A stretch of DNA of 64,000 nt from Novosphingopyxis iocasae (GTDB taxonomy: Bacteria > Pseudomonadota > Alphaproteobacteria > Sphingomonadales > Sphingomonadaceae): the NCBI RefSeq assembly GCF_014334095.1, contig NZ_CP060495.1, positions 643,001 to 707,000 on the forward strand, given 5' to 3'. The notes beneath the pieces were generated by a model. It was not told where the DNA came from. It ran no database searches and worked only from the letters and a program-made list of their open reading frames with translations. Both the position numbers and the translations under genes were made by a program. Below are positions 1 to 11,008 of this stretch, one piece after another (the first letter of the stretch is position 1; every line of letters begins with the position of its first letter).

Positions 1-453
1 GAAACCGCCCGCCGGCATGTCGGTACGGAAGGTCACCGATTTGGCGACCGGCTTGATCGCTTTAGGCGTGCCGATCGCATCGTCATTGGGCTCGTCCACG
101 CCCGGCGTCACGACATGGACATAGGTGTAGATCGTGTCCGCAGGTAGCTTCGCCGGATCGCACACGCTGATGTTTTCGGGACAGGCGACATAGCTGCGGA
201 TATCCCCGATCGAGGTGCCGTCGGCCATCAGCAGCGAGGCTTCGACTTCCGGCCCGGCGGGGCCTTCGATCTTGCCGCCCAGCTGCTCCCGGCCGAAATC
301 CTCGGCATTGATCACGAAATCGTCGGTCTGCGCTTCGAGCGCAGCTTCCTTCGCCTCGCTCGTCGCGTTGCTCTCGTTATCGACATCGTCGGCGCGCGCG
401 CAGGCGCCGAGCGCCAGCGAAGCGGCAAGGGCGGTAAGGACGATGGGCTTCAT
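1..453 (-). CDS. Putative lipoprotein, 3' end cut by window edge
   Basis: The frame runs leftward from ATG at 453 and leaves the window at base 1 without a stop, so only the first 151 residues are seen. The start is a typical lipoprotein signal: MKP, a hydrophobic run, then a LGAC lipobox with the acceptor Cys at about residue 18. A charged, low-complexity Asp/Glu/Ala linker follows, then a region with paired Cys (YVACPEN and SVCDP) and Tyr-rich strands, suggesting a folded, possibly disulfide-bonded periplasmic domain. Its ATG overlaps the stop of the upstream GatB/YqeY gene as ATGA, so the two are probably translated together. I do not recognise the family and infer only envelope location. 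Confidence 0.7.
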   Translation of the reverse strand, partial: MKPIVLTALAASLALGACARADDVDNESNATSEAKEAALEAQTDDFVINAEDFGREQLGGKIEGPAGPEVEASLLMADGTSIGDIRSYVACPENISVCDPAKLPADTIYTYVHVVTPGVDEPNDDAIGTPKAIKPVAKSVTFRTDMPAGGF

Positions 454-899
454 GACAGGCTCTCCTTCACGAGCGCGCTGGCCCGGCTCATGTCGAGCTC
501 GGTCCCGTGGCGGGCCTTCAGCTCGGCCATCACGCGCCCCATATCCTTCATGCCCGAAGCGTTAAGATCCGCTTTAATGCCCTCGATCGCCGCGCGCGTT
601 TCGTCTTCGCTCATCTGCGCGGGCAGGAACTGTTCGATCACGGCCAGCTCGCTGCGTTCGGCGGCGGCCAGCTCATCGCGCCCGCCATCCTCGTACATCT
701 GAATCGATTCGCGGCGCTGCTTCGCCATCTTCTGCAGCACGTCGATCACCATCGCATCGTCGTCGCCCGGCTCCTTGCCGCGCAGTTCGATATCGCGGTC
801 CTTCACCTTGGCCAGCATCAGGCGGACTGCGGCCAAGCGCTCCTTGTCCCCGCCTTTCATGGCGGCGATCTGGGCAGCCTTCAGCTCATCGCGAATCAT
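450..899 (-). CDS. GatB/YqeY domain-containing protein
   Basis: 149-residue protein matching the YqeY family, which shares the helical tail domain of the GatB amidotransferase subunit and is thought to bind tRNA or tRNA-modifying partners. Visible hallmarks are the opening MIRDELKAAQ, the LAAVRLMLAKVKDRDIE stretch, the KMAKQRRESI segment, the EQFLPAQMSEDE turn and a GMKDMGRVM loop near the C terminus. The start at 899 is supported by GGAG about ten bases upstream; the frame stays open further upstream but that extension has no family resemblance. It lies back to back with carA, the common alphaproteobacterial arrangement. Confidence 0.9.
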   Translation of the reverse strand: MIRDELKAAQIAAMKGGDKERLAAVRLMLAKVKDRDIELRGKEPGDDDAMVIDVLQKMAKQRRESIQMYEDGGRDELAAAERSELAVIEQFLPAQMSEDETRAAIEGIKADLNASGMKDMGRVMAELKARHGTELDMSRASALVKESLS

Positions 900-968
900 G
901 GGTTCAGCTCCGGAAATGTCGTGAGAAATAAAGTACCACCATAGCGGCCTTCCCCGATCTTTCCTAGA

Positions 969-997
969 TTGACCGTGCAGCCTTGCCGGTTGTAGCC
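969..997 (+). promoter_or_regulatory. Possible sigma-70-like promoter for carA
   Basis: In the 160-base divergent gap between the YqeY gene and carA there is TTGACC (969-974), a 17-base spacer and GTAGCC (992-997). The -35 is good and the -10 poor, so this is only a candidate. It would give a leader of about 60 bases before the carA ATG. I see no PyrR-type or arginine-box structure. Confidence 0.25.
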
Positions 998-1062
998 CAT
1001 CGCCACTTCGAAAGGCCGCCGAGCGCGGCCCGATCGCACGCGCAAAACAAGGATTTCGCCCC

Positions 1063-2238
1063 ATGTCCGATACCGGCATTCCCGACGCTCCGCCCGGTGC
1101 CACGGGGTTGCTGTTATTGCCCAGTGGCCGCGCCGTCTGGGGCAAGGGCTTCGGCGCGGAAGGCATGCGCGTGGGCGAACTGTGCTTCAACACGGCGATG
1201 ACCGGCTATCAGGAAGTGATGACGGACCCCAGCTATGCCGGGCAGATCATCACCTTCACCTTCCCGCATATCGGCAATGTCGGCGCGAACGACGAAGACG
1301 TGGAGGCGGATCACGCCCACGCGCTGGGCTGTCTGGTGCGCGAAGACGTGACCGCGCCCAGCAACTTCCGCCATGCCCAGCGTTTCGACGACTGGATGGC
1401 GGGCGAGGGGCTGATCGGCCTGTCCGGCGTCGACACCCGCGCGCTGACCCGCCTCGTCCGCCGCGAAGGCGCGCCGGGCGCGGTAATCGCCTACAGCAAG
1501 GAAGGCCTGTTCGACCGCGATCTGCTGATGAAGGCGCTGAACGACTGGACCGGGCTGGAAGGCATGGATCTGGCAGGCGAAGTCACCGGCGAGGAAACCC
1601 ATCTGTGGGACAAGGGCGGCACCTGGGAACTGGGTAGCGGTTTTGCCGATAGCCCGCGCGACGGCGCGCCCCATGTCGTGGCAATCGATTACGGTGCCAA
1701 GCGCAACATTTTCCGCAACCTCGTGCGGGCGGGTGCCCGCGTCACCGTCGTGTCGGCGCGCGCCTCGCTCGACGATATCATGGCGCTGAAGCCCGATGGC
1801 GTGTTCCTATCCAACGGCCCCGGCGATCCCGCGGCGACGGGCGAATATGCCGTGCCGGTGATCCAGGGGCTGCTGGAGCGCGACATGCCGATCTTCGGCA
1901 TCTGCCTCGGCCACCAGCTGCTCGGCCTCGCGCTCGGCGCGAAAACGGCAAAAATGTTCCAGGGTCACCGCGGCGCGAACCATCCGGTCAAGCGCCTGGA
2001 AGACGGCGTGGTCGAGATCACTAGCATGAACCACGGTTTTGCCGTGGACGGCGGCACGCTGCCAGAGGGCGTGACCCAGACGCATGTCAGCCTGTTCGAC
2101 GGAACCAATTGCGGGCTCGAAGCCAAGGGTGGCCGCGTCTTCGGCGTGCAATATCACCCGGAGGCCAGCCCAGGCCCGCAGGACAGTTTTTATCTCTTCG
2201 AGAAGTTTGTTGGGAAGCTGTCGAAGGAGGCAGTGTGA
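1063..2238 (+). CDS. carA: Carbamoyl-phosphate synthase small subunit
   Basis: 391 residues. It is the glutaminase half of carbamoyl-phosphate synthase: it hydrolyses glutamine and passes ammonia to CarB for arginine and pyrimidine synthesis. The N-terminal CPSase_sm_chain domain shows FNTAMTGYQEVMTDPSYAGQ, and the C-terminal class I glutamine amidotransferase domain has the nucleophile Cys281 in GICLGHQLLGLALG and His365/Glu367 in QYHPEASPGP. All catalytic residues are present and the length is normal. The stop TGA overlaps the ATG of the next small gene (TGATG), so translation is coupled to that gene and not directly to carB. Confidence 0.97.
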   Translation: MSDTGIPDAPPGATGLLLLPSGRAVWGKGFGAEGMRVGELCFNTAMTGYQEVMTDPSYAGQIITFTFPHIGNVGANDEDVEADHAHALGCLVREDVTAPSNFRHAQRFDDWMAGEGLIGLSGVDTRALTRLVRREGAPGAVIAYSKEGLFDRDLLMKALNDWTGLEGMDLAGEVTGEETHLWDKGGTWELGSGFADSPRDGAPHVVAIDYGAKRNIFRNLVRAGARVTVVSARASLDDIMALKPDGVFLSNGPGDPAATGEYAVPVIQGLLERDMPIFGICLGHQLLGLALGAKTAKMFQGHRGANHPVKRLEDGVVEITSMNHGFAVDGGTLPEGVTQTHVSLFDGTNCGLEAKGGRVFGVQYHPEASPGPQDSFYLFEKFVGKLSKEAV

Positions 2239-2461
2239 TGGCAACCGTTCGCGATTTCGAAATTGGTGATTTGGATCACGTCCGGCCTCACGATGACGTG
2301 GAAGCGGTCGTTCGCCTCATTGAATGCGACGGAGAGAAACTAATCCAGATTGATACCTTTGGCAGATCCACAAGAGAGATGCCTGGGAAGCTTTCACAAT
2401 CTTTAAGGCTTGATGCAACGGCATTTCACAAGTTGACCAAGCTGGGACAAGAGCACTTCTA

Positions 2462-2462
<1 letters not shown>
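2238..2462 (+). CDS. Small uncharacterised protein between carA and carB
   Basis: 74 residues, starting at the ATG that overlaps the carA stop (TGATG) and ending in a TAA that overlaps the carB start (TAATG). The centre reads [20 protein letters not shown], followed by [15 protein letters not shown] recall this as the hallmark of small uncharacterised bacterial proteins, some labelled methionyl-tRNA formyltransferase in databases, a label this short sequence cannot justify. By my count GC is 48 percent, clearly below carA and carB, with codons such as CTA, AGA and TTA rare around it. No signal peptide or membrane segment is seen. An acidic N-terminal half and a basic helix suggest a small cytosolic fold. 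Function unknown; recent insertion into the operon is inferred. Confidence 0.75.
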
Positions 2463-5815
<3,353 letters not shown>

Positions 5816-5903
5816 CTCCCTTACAATTTAGCGAACTGCGTGCGGATGGCACTGGCCAGCCGCGGGGGATTTGGTTTTAGATTCAGACGTGAAGGATGCC
5901 GCC

Positions 5904-6380
5904 ATGGCGACGTTCGATAAGATGCCGATGTTGGCAGAGGGAATGGAAAAGCTTCGTGCGCAGTTGAAGCTGCTGAAGGAGGAGCGTCCTTTGATCGTCG
6001 ATGCGATCGAGGAGGCGCGCGCGCATGGCGATCTCTCGGAGAATGCCGAATATCATGCCGCCAAGGAGCGTCAGGGCCAAGTAGAGGCGTCCATCGCCGA
6101 TATCGAAGACAAGCTCAGCCGCGCGCAGGTGATCGATCCGTCCGAACTATCCGGCGACAAGGTGGTGTTTGGTGCCACCGTCACCATGCTCGACGAGAAC
6201 GACAAGCCGATCAAATATCAGATCGTGGGTGAGGCGGAAGCTGATGCCAAGCAGGGCAAGCTGAGCTATTCCAGTCCGCTCGGCCGTGCGCTGATCGGCA
6301 AGAAGGTGGACGAGGAAGTTGAGGTGACCGTCCCGTCGGGCGACAAATATTACCTCATCGAGAAGATCGAGTTCATCTGA
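5904..6380 (+). CDS. greA: Transcription elongation factor GreA
   Basis: 158 residues, the usual length. It rescues backtracked RNA polymerase by inserting its coiled-coil tip into the secondary channel and stimulating transcript cleavage. The N-terminal coiled coil shows the [34 protein letters not shown] region, whose tip carries the conserved acidic pair in GDLSENAEY. The C-terminal FKBP-like domain ends with [21 protein letters not shown]. The ATG at 5904 is chosen because GAAGGA lies seven to ten bases upstream; an in-frame TTG at 5871 would add eleven residues not seen in the family. Downstream of carB in the same direction. Confidence 0.97.
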   Translation: MATFDKMPMLAEGMEKLRAQLKLLKEERPLIVDAIEEARAHGDLSENAEYHAAKERQGQVEASIADIEDKLSRAQVIDPSELSGDKVVFGATVTMLDENDKPIKYQIVGEAEADAKQGKLSYSSPLGRALIGKKVDEEVEVTVPSGDKYYLIEKIEFI

Positions 6381-6414
6381 TTTTCTTCGCGGCCCGGACG
6401 ATGGAGCCCGCCCG

Positions 6415-7056
6415 ATGAACATGCCGAAGGGGCCGCTGACCAACATTCTGGTCGGCATCAACGTGCTGATCTTTGTGCTCGTCTGGTTGGGTGGATTCCA
6501 GCAGCAGGCGGTGATCGAGGGCGCGCTGATTCCGGCGCGTCTCACTGGCGCGCTGGGCAGTGCGGGCGCTTATGATTTCTGGTGGCCGGCATGGGTGACA
6601 TTGCTGACCCACGCCTTTCTGCACATCGATTTCAGCCATTTGCTGTTCAATATGCTGATCCTGTTCTTCTGCGGTCGCTTCGTCGAACTGGCGCTGGGCT
6701 GGAAACTGATGGGACTGGTCTATTTGACCGGGGCGATCGCGGGCGGTCTCGCCGAAACGGCTTGGTCTCCGGGCTCGCTCAATCCCGTTCTGGGGGCGAG
6801 CGGCGCGATCGCCGCGATTATCGCAGGCTATATGGTGTTATTTGCGCGCAACAGGCCGAAGCCGGTCGGGCCCTTGCCGGCCGAGATCGCGCGCGGCGCG
6901 CAACTTTTGCTGCTGTGGATCGGCCTCAATCTGATGATGGCCTTCGCGTTCGGCGGCGACGGCATTCAGATTGCCATCGCCGCGCATATCGCGGGTTTTA
7001 TCGTCGGGCTGGTGCTCTCGCGGCCGCTACTGATCCTGCGTTACCGGAACGCCTGA
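6415..7056 (+). CDS. Rhomboid family intramembrane serine protease
   Basis: 213 residues with about six hydrophobic segments. Rhomboids cleave membrane-spanning helices of substrate proteins within the bilayer. The catalytic dyad is visible: Ser129 in GASGA and His191 in AAHIAGFIVG. His75 and Asn79 in SHLLFNM match the oxyanion-forming His/Asn of GlpG with the same spacing. The WR-type loop after helix 1 is replaced by a shorter segment, as in many compact bacterial rhomboids. It follows greA by 34 bases and may share its transcript. The natural substrate cannot be told from sequence. Confidence 0.93.
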   Translation: MNMPKGPLTNILVGINVLIFVLVWLGGFQQQAVIEGALIPARLTGALGSAGAYDFWWPAWVTLLTHAFLHIDFSHLLFNMLILFFCGRFVELALGWKLMGLVYLTGAIAGGLAETAWSPGSLNPVLGASGAIAAIIAGYMVLFARNRPKPVGPLPAEIARGAQLLLLWIGLNLMMAFAFGGDGIQIAIAAHIAGFIVGLVLSRPLLILRYRNA

Positions 7057-7076
7057 ACGGATCAGGGTTTGCCGGA

Positions 7077-7301
7077 TTACGGATTCGCCGGATCGCCGGG
7101 CTCCAGCAGCCGGTGCAGATGCACCACGACATAGCGCATCTCCGCATCGTCCACGGTGCGCTGCGCCGCCGAGCGCCAAGCCTCTTCGGCCTCTTCGTAA
7201 TTGGGGAAAATGCCGACGATATCGAGCTTGTCGGTATCGGCGAATTCCAGCACGCGCGGATCAGAGACCCGGCCGCCGAAGACGAGATGAAGCTTGGCCA
7301 T
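7077..7301 (-). CDS. DUF4170 domain-containing protein
   Basis: 74 residues, the short alphaproteobacterial family that begins MAKLHLVFGGRV and contains DIVGIFPNYEEAEEAWRSAAQ followed by DDAEMRYVVVHLHRLL. An ATG three codons upstream (7310) is in frame and equally possible; I chose the internal one because it matches the family start as I remember it. The fold looks like a small alpha/beta unit with no catalytic signature, and the role is unknown. It converges with the rhomboid gene and lies after a strong hairpin that closes the operon to its right. Confidence 0.85.
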   Translation of the reverse strand: MAKLHLVFGGRVSDPRVLEFADTDKLDIVGIFPNYEEAEEAWRSAAQRTVDDAEMRYVVVHLHRLLEPGDPANP

Positions 7302-7330
7302 GATCGGCATCCGTTCTTTGAGACGTGTTG

Positions 7331-7358
7331 AAGGCCGCGCCGTTACCAGCGCGGCCTT
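7331..7358 (-). terminator. Hairpin ending the envelope-protein operon
   Basis: A perfect 10-base-pair stem, AAGGCCGCGC (7331-7340) with GCGCGGCCTT (7349-7358), and an 8-base loop. It sits between the stop of the leftward operon's last gene (7416) and the DUF4170 gene. There is no long T tract, so termination strength is uncertain. Confidence 0.6.
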
Positions 7359-7415
7359 TCCGATTCAAGACAGCCCTCAAAACATTCCCGAGAGAATGCC
7401 ATCGGAGTGCGTTAT

Positions 7416-7913
7416 TCAGGCGCCTTCAGCGTTGGCGACTGCCGATTTATCGGGATGCTTGGCACCTTCGGCCGCTGCCTTGCCGGCTGTCTTCGCGGCA
7501 CCGCCAGCCTTGTCGACCAGCGTTTTGAACTGGTTCTTCACCGCATCGCCGCTCAGGCCGAGTTGATCGATCTGCTGGCTGCCGGATTCCTTGGCAGCTT
7601 CGAACGCGCTTTTGGCACGCATGTTGAGGTCGCGGCCCGTCTTGCCGAGATATTCCTGTTCCTTGCGCGTGCGCGGAAGCAGCGCACCAACCGCAGCGCC
7701 GATGGCAAGACCGCCGAAAAGTACGGCCAACGGGTTTTTCTCGATCTGCTCGCCCGACTTGTGGCCGAGCTCACGCGCTTTGACCTTGGTATTTTCCGCG
7801 CCACGCTTCACCGCGTCACGGCTGCTGTCATAGGCGTGACCAGCTTTTTCCTTCGCGGAATTCGCGGCATGCTTCACGCGGCCTTCGCCGTCCTGATTGC
7901 TCTGTTCGGTCAT
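7416..7913 (-). CDS. Small anchored envelope protein, ElaB/YtxH-like
   Basis: 165 residues. A hydrophilic helical N terminus rich in Lys, Glu and Ala (KHAANSAKEKAGHAYDSSRD) leads to one glycine-rich hydrophobic segment at about residues 62-80 (NPLAVLFGGLAIGAAVGALL), then another charged helical half ending in an Ala/Lys-rich tail. This layout resembles DUF883/ElaB-type or YtxH-type proteins, which sit on the inner membrane and are linked to stress or ribosome association; the assignment here is by composition and not a firm family match. Last gene of a four-gene operon, its ATG overlapping the preceding stop (ATGA). Confidence 0.7.
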   Translation of the reverse strand: MTEQSNQDGEGRVKHAANSAKEKAGHAYDSSRDAVKRGAENTKVKARELGHKSGEQIEKNPLAVLFGGLAIGAAVGALLPRTRKEQEYLGKTGRDLNMRAKSAFEAAKESGSQQIDQLGLSGDAVKNQFKTLVDKAGGAAKTAGKAAAEGAKHPDKSAVANAEGA

Positions 7914-8245
7914 AGTCTTTCTCCATCAAAATTTTTGGTAAGCGGCGCGGGTTCGGCAACATGGCAGCGGTGATGCCGCTTCCAGCGCCGCACGGAATGG
8001 GTGATCAGTCCGGCAGCCAGTGCGGCAAGGCCGCCAAGCAGGATCGGGTCACGGTTCTGAACCGCCTCCGCCTTGGCATCTGCAATCAGCCGTTCCACTT
8101 GGCCGCGCTTGCGGCGCTTGACTTGGCCAACCAGCGCGCCGGGAGTGATTTCCTGCTTCGCAGTACTGATGCTGCGCTTCAGCTTTCGGCGCACCGCCTT
8201 TCGGGCGATGTCGAGTTCGGCGACCCGTTCACGACGTGCGGTCAT
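7910..8245 (-). CDS. Small single-TM protein, DUF3618-like
   Basis: 111 residues. A strongly basic N-terminal half (RRERVAELDIARKAVRRKLKR) is followed by a short helix, then QNRDPILLGGLAALAAGLI, a single membrane segment at about residues 64-82, and a short basic tail. Position and layout resemble DUF3618 proteins that accompany a 3_6-type holin-like protein in alphaproteobacteria, but I cannot confirm the domain by eye. It overlaps both neighbours by ATGA, so it is almost certainly made together with them. Probably a membrane-surface protein; function unknown. Confidence 0.65.
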   Translation of the reverse strand: MTARRERVAELDIARKAVRRKLKRSISTAKQEITPGALVGQVKRRKRGQVERLIADAKAEAVQNRDPILLGGLAALAAGLITHSVRRWKRHHRCHVAEPAPLTKNFDGERL

Positions 8246-8664
8246 AGCTCATCCTCTTCATCGCGGCTGCCATGACTTGGTGTTGGGATTGCCAGTTTTC
8301 TGGCGCGCTTAAGAGCGATCCATGCCAGCAGTCCGGAGACTGTCAGCGTAACCAGCACCACGATGACGGTTGCCCAGATCGGCCCGACCCGAGCCGATAG
8401 CACGAGTAGCGTACCGAGAATGAGGGCGGTAAATGCTGAGGCAGCCAGCGCAATTGCCGCGCCGAACAGCAAAGCGGCCTGCTTCGCCAGCGACTTGGAA
8501 TAGCGCAGCCTGGCACTCCAATAGGCCTTTTCCGCGCCGATCAGCGTTTTGACATCGCCTACGAGTCGATCGACATTCTCGTGCAACGTCTCACCGACGG
8601 GAGGCGGTATGTCCTCGCGTGCCGGTCCGTCTCGATAATGATCGGCTTCTGCGATATCACTCAT
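8242..8664 (-). CDS. Phage holin family (Holin-3_6-like) membrane protein
   Basis: 140 residues from the ATG at 8664. It has a cytosolic N terminus with VDRLVGDVKTLIGAEKAYWSARLRY, then two adjacent membrane helices (KQAALLFGAAIALAASAFTA and VGPIWATVIVVLVTLTVSG) and a charged tail. This is the putative actinobacterial/proteobacterial Holin-X (PF07332) pattern. Such proteins are chromosomal envelope proteins and there is no phage gene nearby. In-frame TTG (8700) and ATG (8691) codons upstream would overlap the previous gene; I prefer 8664 because the family begins near MSD. It sits between a DUF883-like gene and a DUF3618-like gene. Confidence 0.8.
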   Translation of the reverse strand: MSDIAEADHYRDGPAREDIPPPVGETLHENVDRLVGDVKTLIGAEKAYWSARLRYSKSLAKQAALLFGAAIALAASAFTALILGTLLVLSARVGPIWATVIVVLVTLTVSGLLAWIALKRARKLAIPTPSHGSRDEEDEL

Positions 8665-8696
8665 TCCTGGCCCCGCCCTTTTTGCCCGCATCAATC

Positions 8697-9224
8697 TCAA
8701 ACGTTGTCGTCGAGATCGAGGCCGGATTTGACGACGCGCGAGGCTGCAAATCCGAGGGCCGCAGCGATGCCGATGGCGATGGCAGGGCTCTTGCGAACGA
8801 ACGCCTTGGCGTCTTCCAGCAGTTCATCGATATCCTTGGCGTCGAGCTGAGCTGCGATGTCATCGATCGATTTCGCGGCAGAGCGGGCGAAATCGCCATA
8901 GGTCTGGCCGACATCTTCGTCGAGCTTGCTGGCGCTGGCTTGAATGGCCTTCGAGACGCCGCCGACTTTCTCAACGGCCTTGGATTTGCCGTCGGTTGCT
9001 GCGCTGCGTGCAGAAGACAGCGCCTTATCCTTCAAGCCAAGGGCCTGTTCTTTGGCAGAACTCTTGACGTCCGACGCGGCTGCTTTGGCCTTCTCGGTTT
9101 TGCTTTCGCTGGTCGCGTCGCCGGAAGACGCCGCGGCGCTGGTTGCGGGTGTTGCCGAAGTGGTGCCTGCGGCCTGCTGAACGCGGGCGGTGCGTGCGGA
9201 GCTTTCGCTGGTCTCGTTCGCCAT
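8697..9224 (-). CDS. DUF883-like (ElaB/YqjD type) anchored protein
   Basis: 175 residues. The first 70 are disordered and rich in Ala, Ser, Thr and Lys. A helical stretch of repeated Ala/Lys/Ser heptads follows, and then the DUF883-type ending: a helix (IDDIAAQLDAKDIDELLEDA), the FVRKSPAIAIGIAAALGFAA membrane anchor and a short basic tail. ElaB/YqjD proteins tether ribosomes or protect the inner membrane in stationary phase; the same role is only inferred here. Start at 9224 supported by AAAGGA upstream. First gene of the four-gene leftward operon. Confidence 0.8.
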   Translation of the reverse strand: MANETSESSARTARVQQAAGTTSATPATSAAASSGDATSESKTEKAKAAASDVKSSAKEQALGLKDKALSSARSAATDGKSKAVEKVGGVSKAIQASASKLDEDVGQTYGDFARSAAKSIDDIAAQLDAKDIDELLEDAKAFVRKSPAIAIGIAAALGFAASRVVKSGLDLDDNV

Positions 9225-9438
9225 GATGTGTTCGGTCCTTTCATTAGGCGGAGGCAACCATCTGGTCTCGGTCACCGTCCGCATGGATGGTTTGTCTCTC
9301 GAACGAAGCCTGCTGCAGCTTGTTCCGTTGCCGAACCGAAATCATCTCGGTTCTCGCCCGCCAGCCGATACGCATACGGCTCGCCGACCGTAAGAGACCT
9401 GCAATTGAGCGCTAAAATCTTGCCATTGCCCGGCGTGT

Positions 9439-9774
9439 ATGATTCAGTTGCCAGCGATGATGCGCCGCCGCCCGAAGATCCAGTCACTGCTCTATTCGGC
9501 GCTTGGCCCCGGCCTAGCGCTGATGGCGCTGCTCGCCATCGCGGCTTATGCCATGCTCGGGCCGACGGGCATCCTCGCCTGGAGCGATTACAAAACCGGG
9601 CTGGCCGAGCGCGAAATCGAGCTGGCGAAGCTGCAGGAGGAGCGCGACGCCCTGCGCAATCGCGCGAGGCTCCTGGACGGTGACCGTGTCGACCCGGATC
9701 TGGCCGGGGAAATGATGCGCAAGGAACTGGGCGTCGCCGCCCCGGACGAAATTATCGTCCCCCTCGACGAGTAA
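9439..9774 (+). CDS. ftsB: Septum formation initiator FtsB/DivIC family
   Basis: 111 residues. A short basic cytosolic start (MMRRRPKIQS) precedes one membrane helix (about residues 18-42) and a periplasmic coiled coil beginning GLAEREIELAKLQEERDALR. It ends with the DPDLAGEMMRKELGVAAPDEIIV stretch typical of FtsB. In division FtsB pairs with FtsL and FtsQ and activates septal peptidoglycan synthesis. The start could also be at 9457 or 9460; none has a convincing ribosome binding site. It lies directly before pdhA, a frequent sphingomonad arrangement. Confidence 0.88.
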   Translation: MIQLPAMMRRRPKIQSLLYSALGPGLALMALLAIAAYAMLGPTGILAWSDYKTGLAEREIELAKLQEERDALRNRARLLDGDRVDPDLAGEMMRKELGVAAPDEIIVPLDE

Positions 9775-9910
9775 TGACAAGATCTGCCGCTCGCATAGCT
9801 ATGCAGAGCCTCTAATCGCTTGCGGCAACCTGTTGCGCGGCCCGCGCATTCCGCTAGGGAAGGCAAACCACTTCGGGGGCCGCGGAAGGCCCCGACGGGA
9901 AAGGATTCAA

Positions 9911-11008
9911 ATGGCGAGAACTCCGCAGAAGAAGCAAACCGCGAGCAAGTCGAAGGCCGCGGAAAAGGATGCCCCGGAGGACCGCCTCCACGGGCATACG
10001 CAGATCACCGACGATGCGCCCGGCAACCCTGAGCTTTACGAGGCGAGCGAAGATGAGATGCTGGAGTTCTATCGCCAGATGCTGCTTATCCGGCGCTTCG
10101 AGGAGAAGGCGGGTCAGCTTTACGGCCTCGGCCTGATCGGCGGGTTCTGCCATCTCTATATCGGCCAGGAAGCGGTTGCGGTCGGCCTGCAGTCGGCGCT
10201 CGACGGCGATCTCGACAGCGTCATCACCGGCTACCGGGATCATGGCCATATGCTCGCTTATGGGCTCGACCCGAAGGTGATCATGGCAGAGTTGACGGGG
10301 CGCCAGGCCGGCATCTCGAAGGGCAAGGGCGGCTCGATGCACATGTTCTCGGTCGAGCATCGCTTCTATGGCGGCCACGGTATCGTCGGTGCGCAGGTGC
10401 CGCTCGGCACGGGTCTCGCCTTTGCCCATAAATATCGCGGCGACGGCGGCGTGTGCCTCGCCTATTTCGGCGACGGCGCGGCAAATCAGGGGCAGGTTTA
10501 CGAAGCCTTCAACATGGCCGAGCTGTGGAACCTGCCGATCATCTTCGCGATCGAGAACAACCAATATGCCATGGGCACGAGCGTCAACCGCTCCTCTGCG
10601 GAGGACAAGATGTTCCGCCGCGGCCAGTCCTTCCGCATCCCCGGCATTCAGGTCGACGGCATGGATGTGCTGGCGACGCGCGGCGCGTGCGAGCTGGCGC
10701 TGGAGCATGTGCGCGGCGGCAACGGCCCCATCATCCTAGAGCTGAAGACGTACCGCTATCGCGGCCACTCCATGTCGGACCCTGCAAAATATCGCAGCCG
10801 CGAGGAAGTGCAGGAGATGCGCGAAAAGTCCGATCCGATCGAGCGGCTCAAGGCCAAGCTGATCAAGGATGGCCATAGCGAGGACGATCTCAAGGCGATC
10901 GACAAGGAAATCCGTTCGATTGTCAGCGACGCGGCGGACTTCGCCGAAAGCTCGCCCGAGCCCGATCTCGATGAACTTTATACCGACGTGCTGGTGGAAT
11001 CCTACTGA
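9911..11008 (+). CDS. pdhA: Pyruvate dehydrogenase E1 component subunit alpha
   Basis: 365 residues from the ATG at 9911, which has AAGGA six bases upstream. With PdhB it forms the E1 that decarboxylates pyruvate on thiamine diphosphate and reductively acetylates lipoyl groups. The thiamine diphosphate motif is clear: GDGAANQG (187-194) closing with ENN at about 215-217. The phosphorylation-loop region [14 protein letters not shown] is present, as in all E1-alpha proteins, though bacteria usually lack the kinase. The first 40 residues are a Lys/Ala-rich disordered leader. Overlaps pdhB by one base (TGATG). Confidence 0.97.
   Translation: MARTPQKKQTASKSKAAEKDAPEDRLHGHTQITDDAPGNPELYEASEDEMLEFYRQMLLIRRFEEKAGQLYGLGLIGGFCHLYIGQEAVAVGLQSALDGDLDSVITGYRDHGHMLAYGLDPKVIMAELTGRQAGISKGKGGSMHMFSVEHRFYGGHGIVGAQVPLGTGLAFAHKYRGDGGVCLAYFGDGAANQGQVYEAFNMAELWNLPIIFAIENNQYAMGTSVNRSSAEDKMFRRGQSFRIPGIQVDGMDVLATRGACELALEHVRGGNGPIILELKTYRYRGHSMSDPAKYRSREEVQEMREKSDPIERLKAKLIKDGHSEDDLKAIDKEIRSIVSDAADFAESSPEPDLDELYTDVLVESY

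Noticed and set aside
8242-8664. Phage holin domain as a sign of a prophage.
   Set aside because: It is a chromosomal envelope-protein family, and no integrase, capsid or tail gene is nearby.
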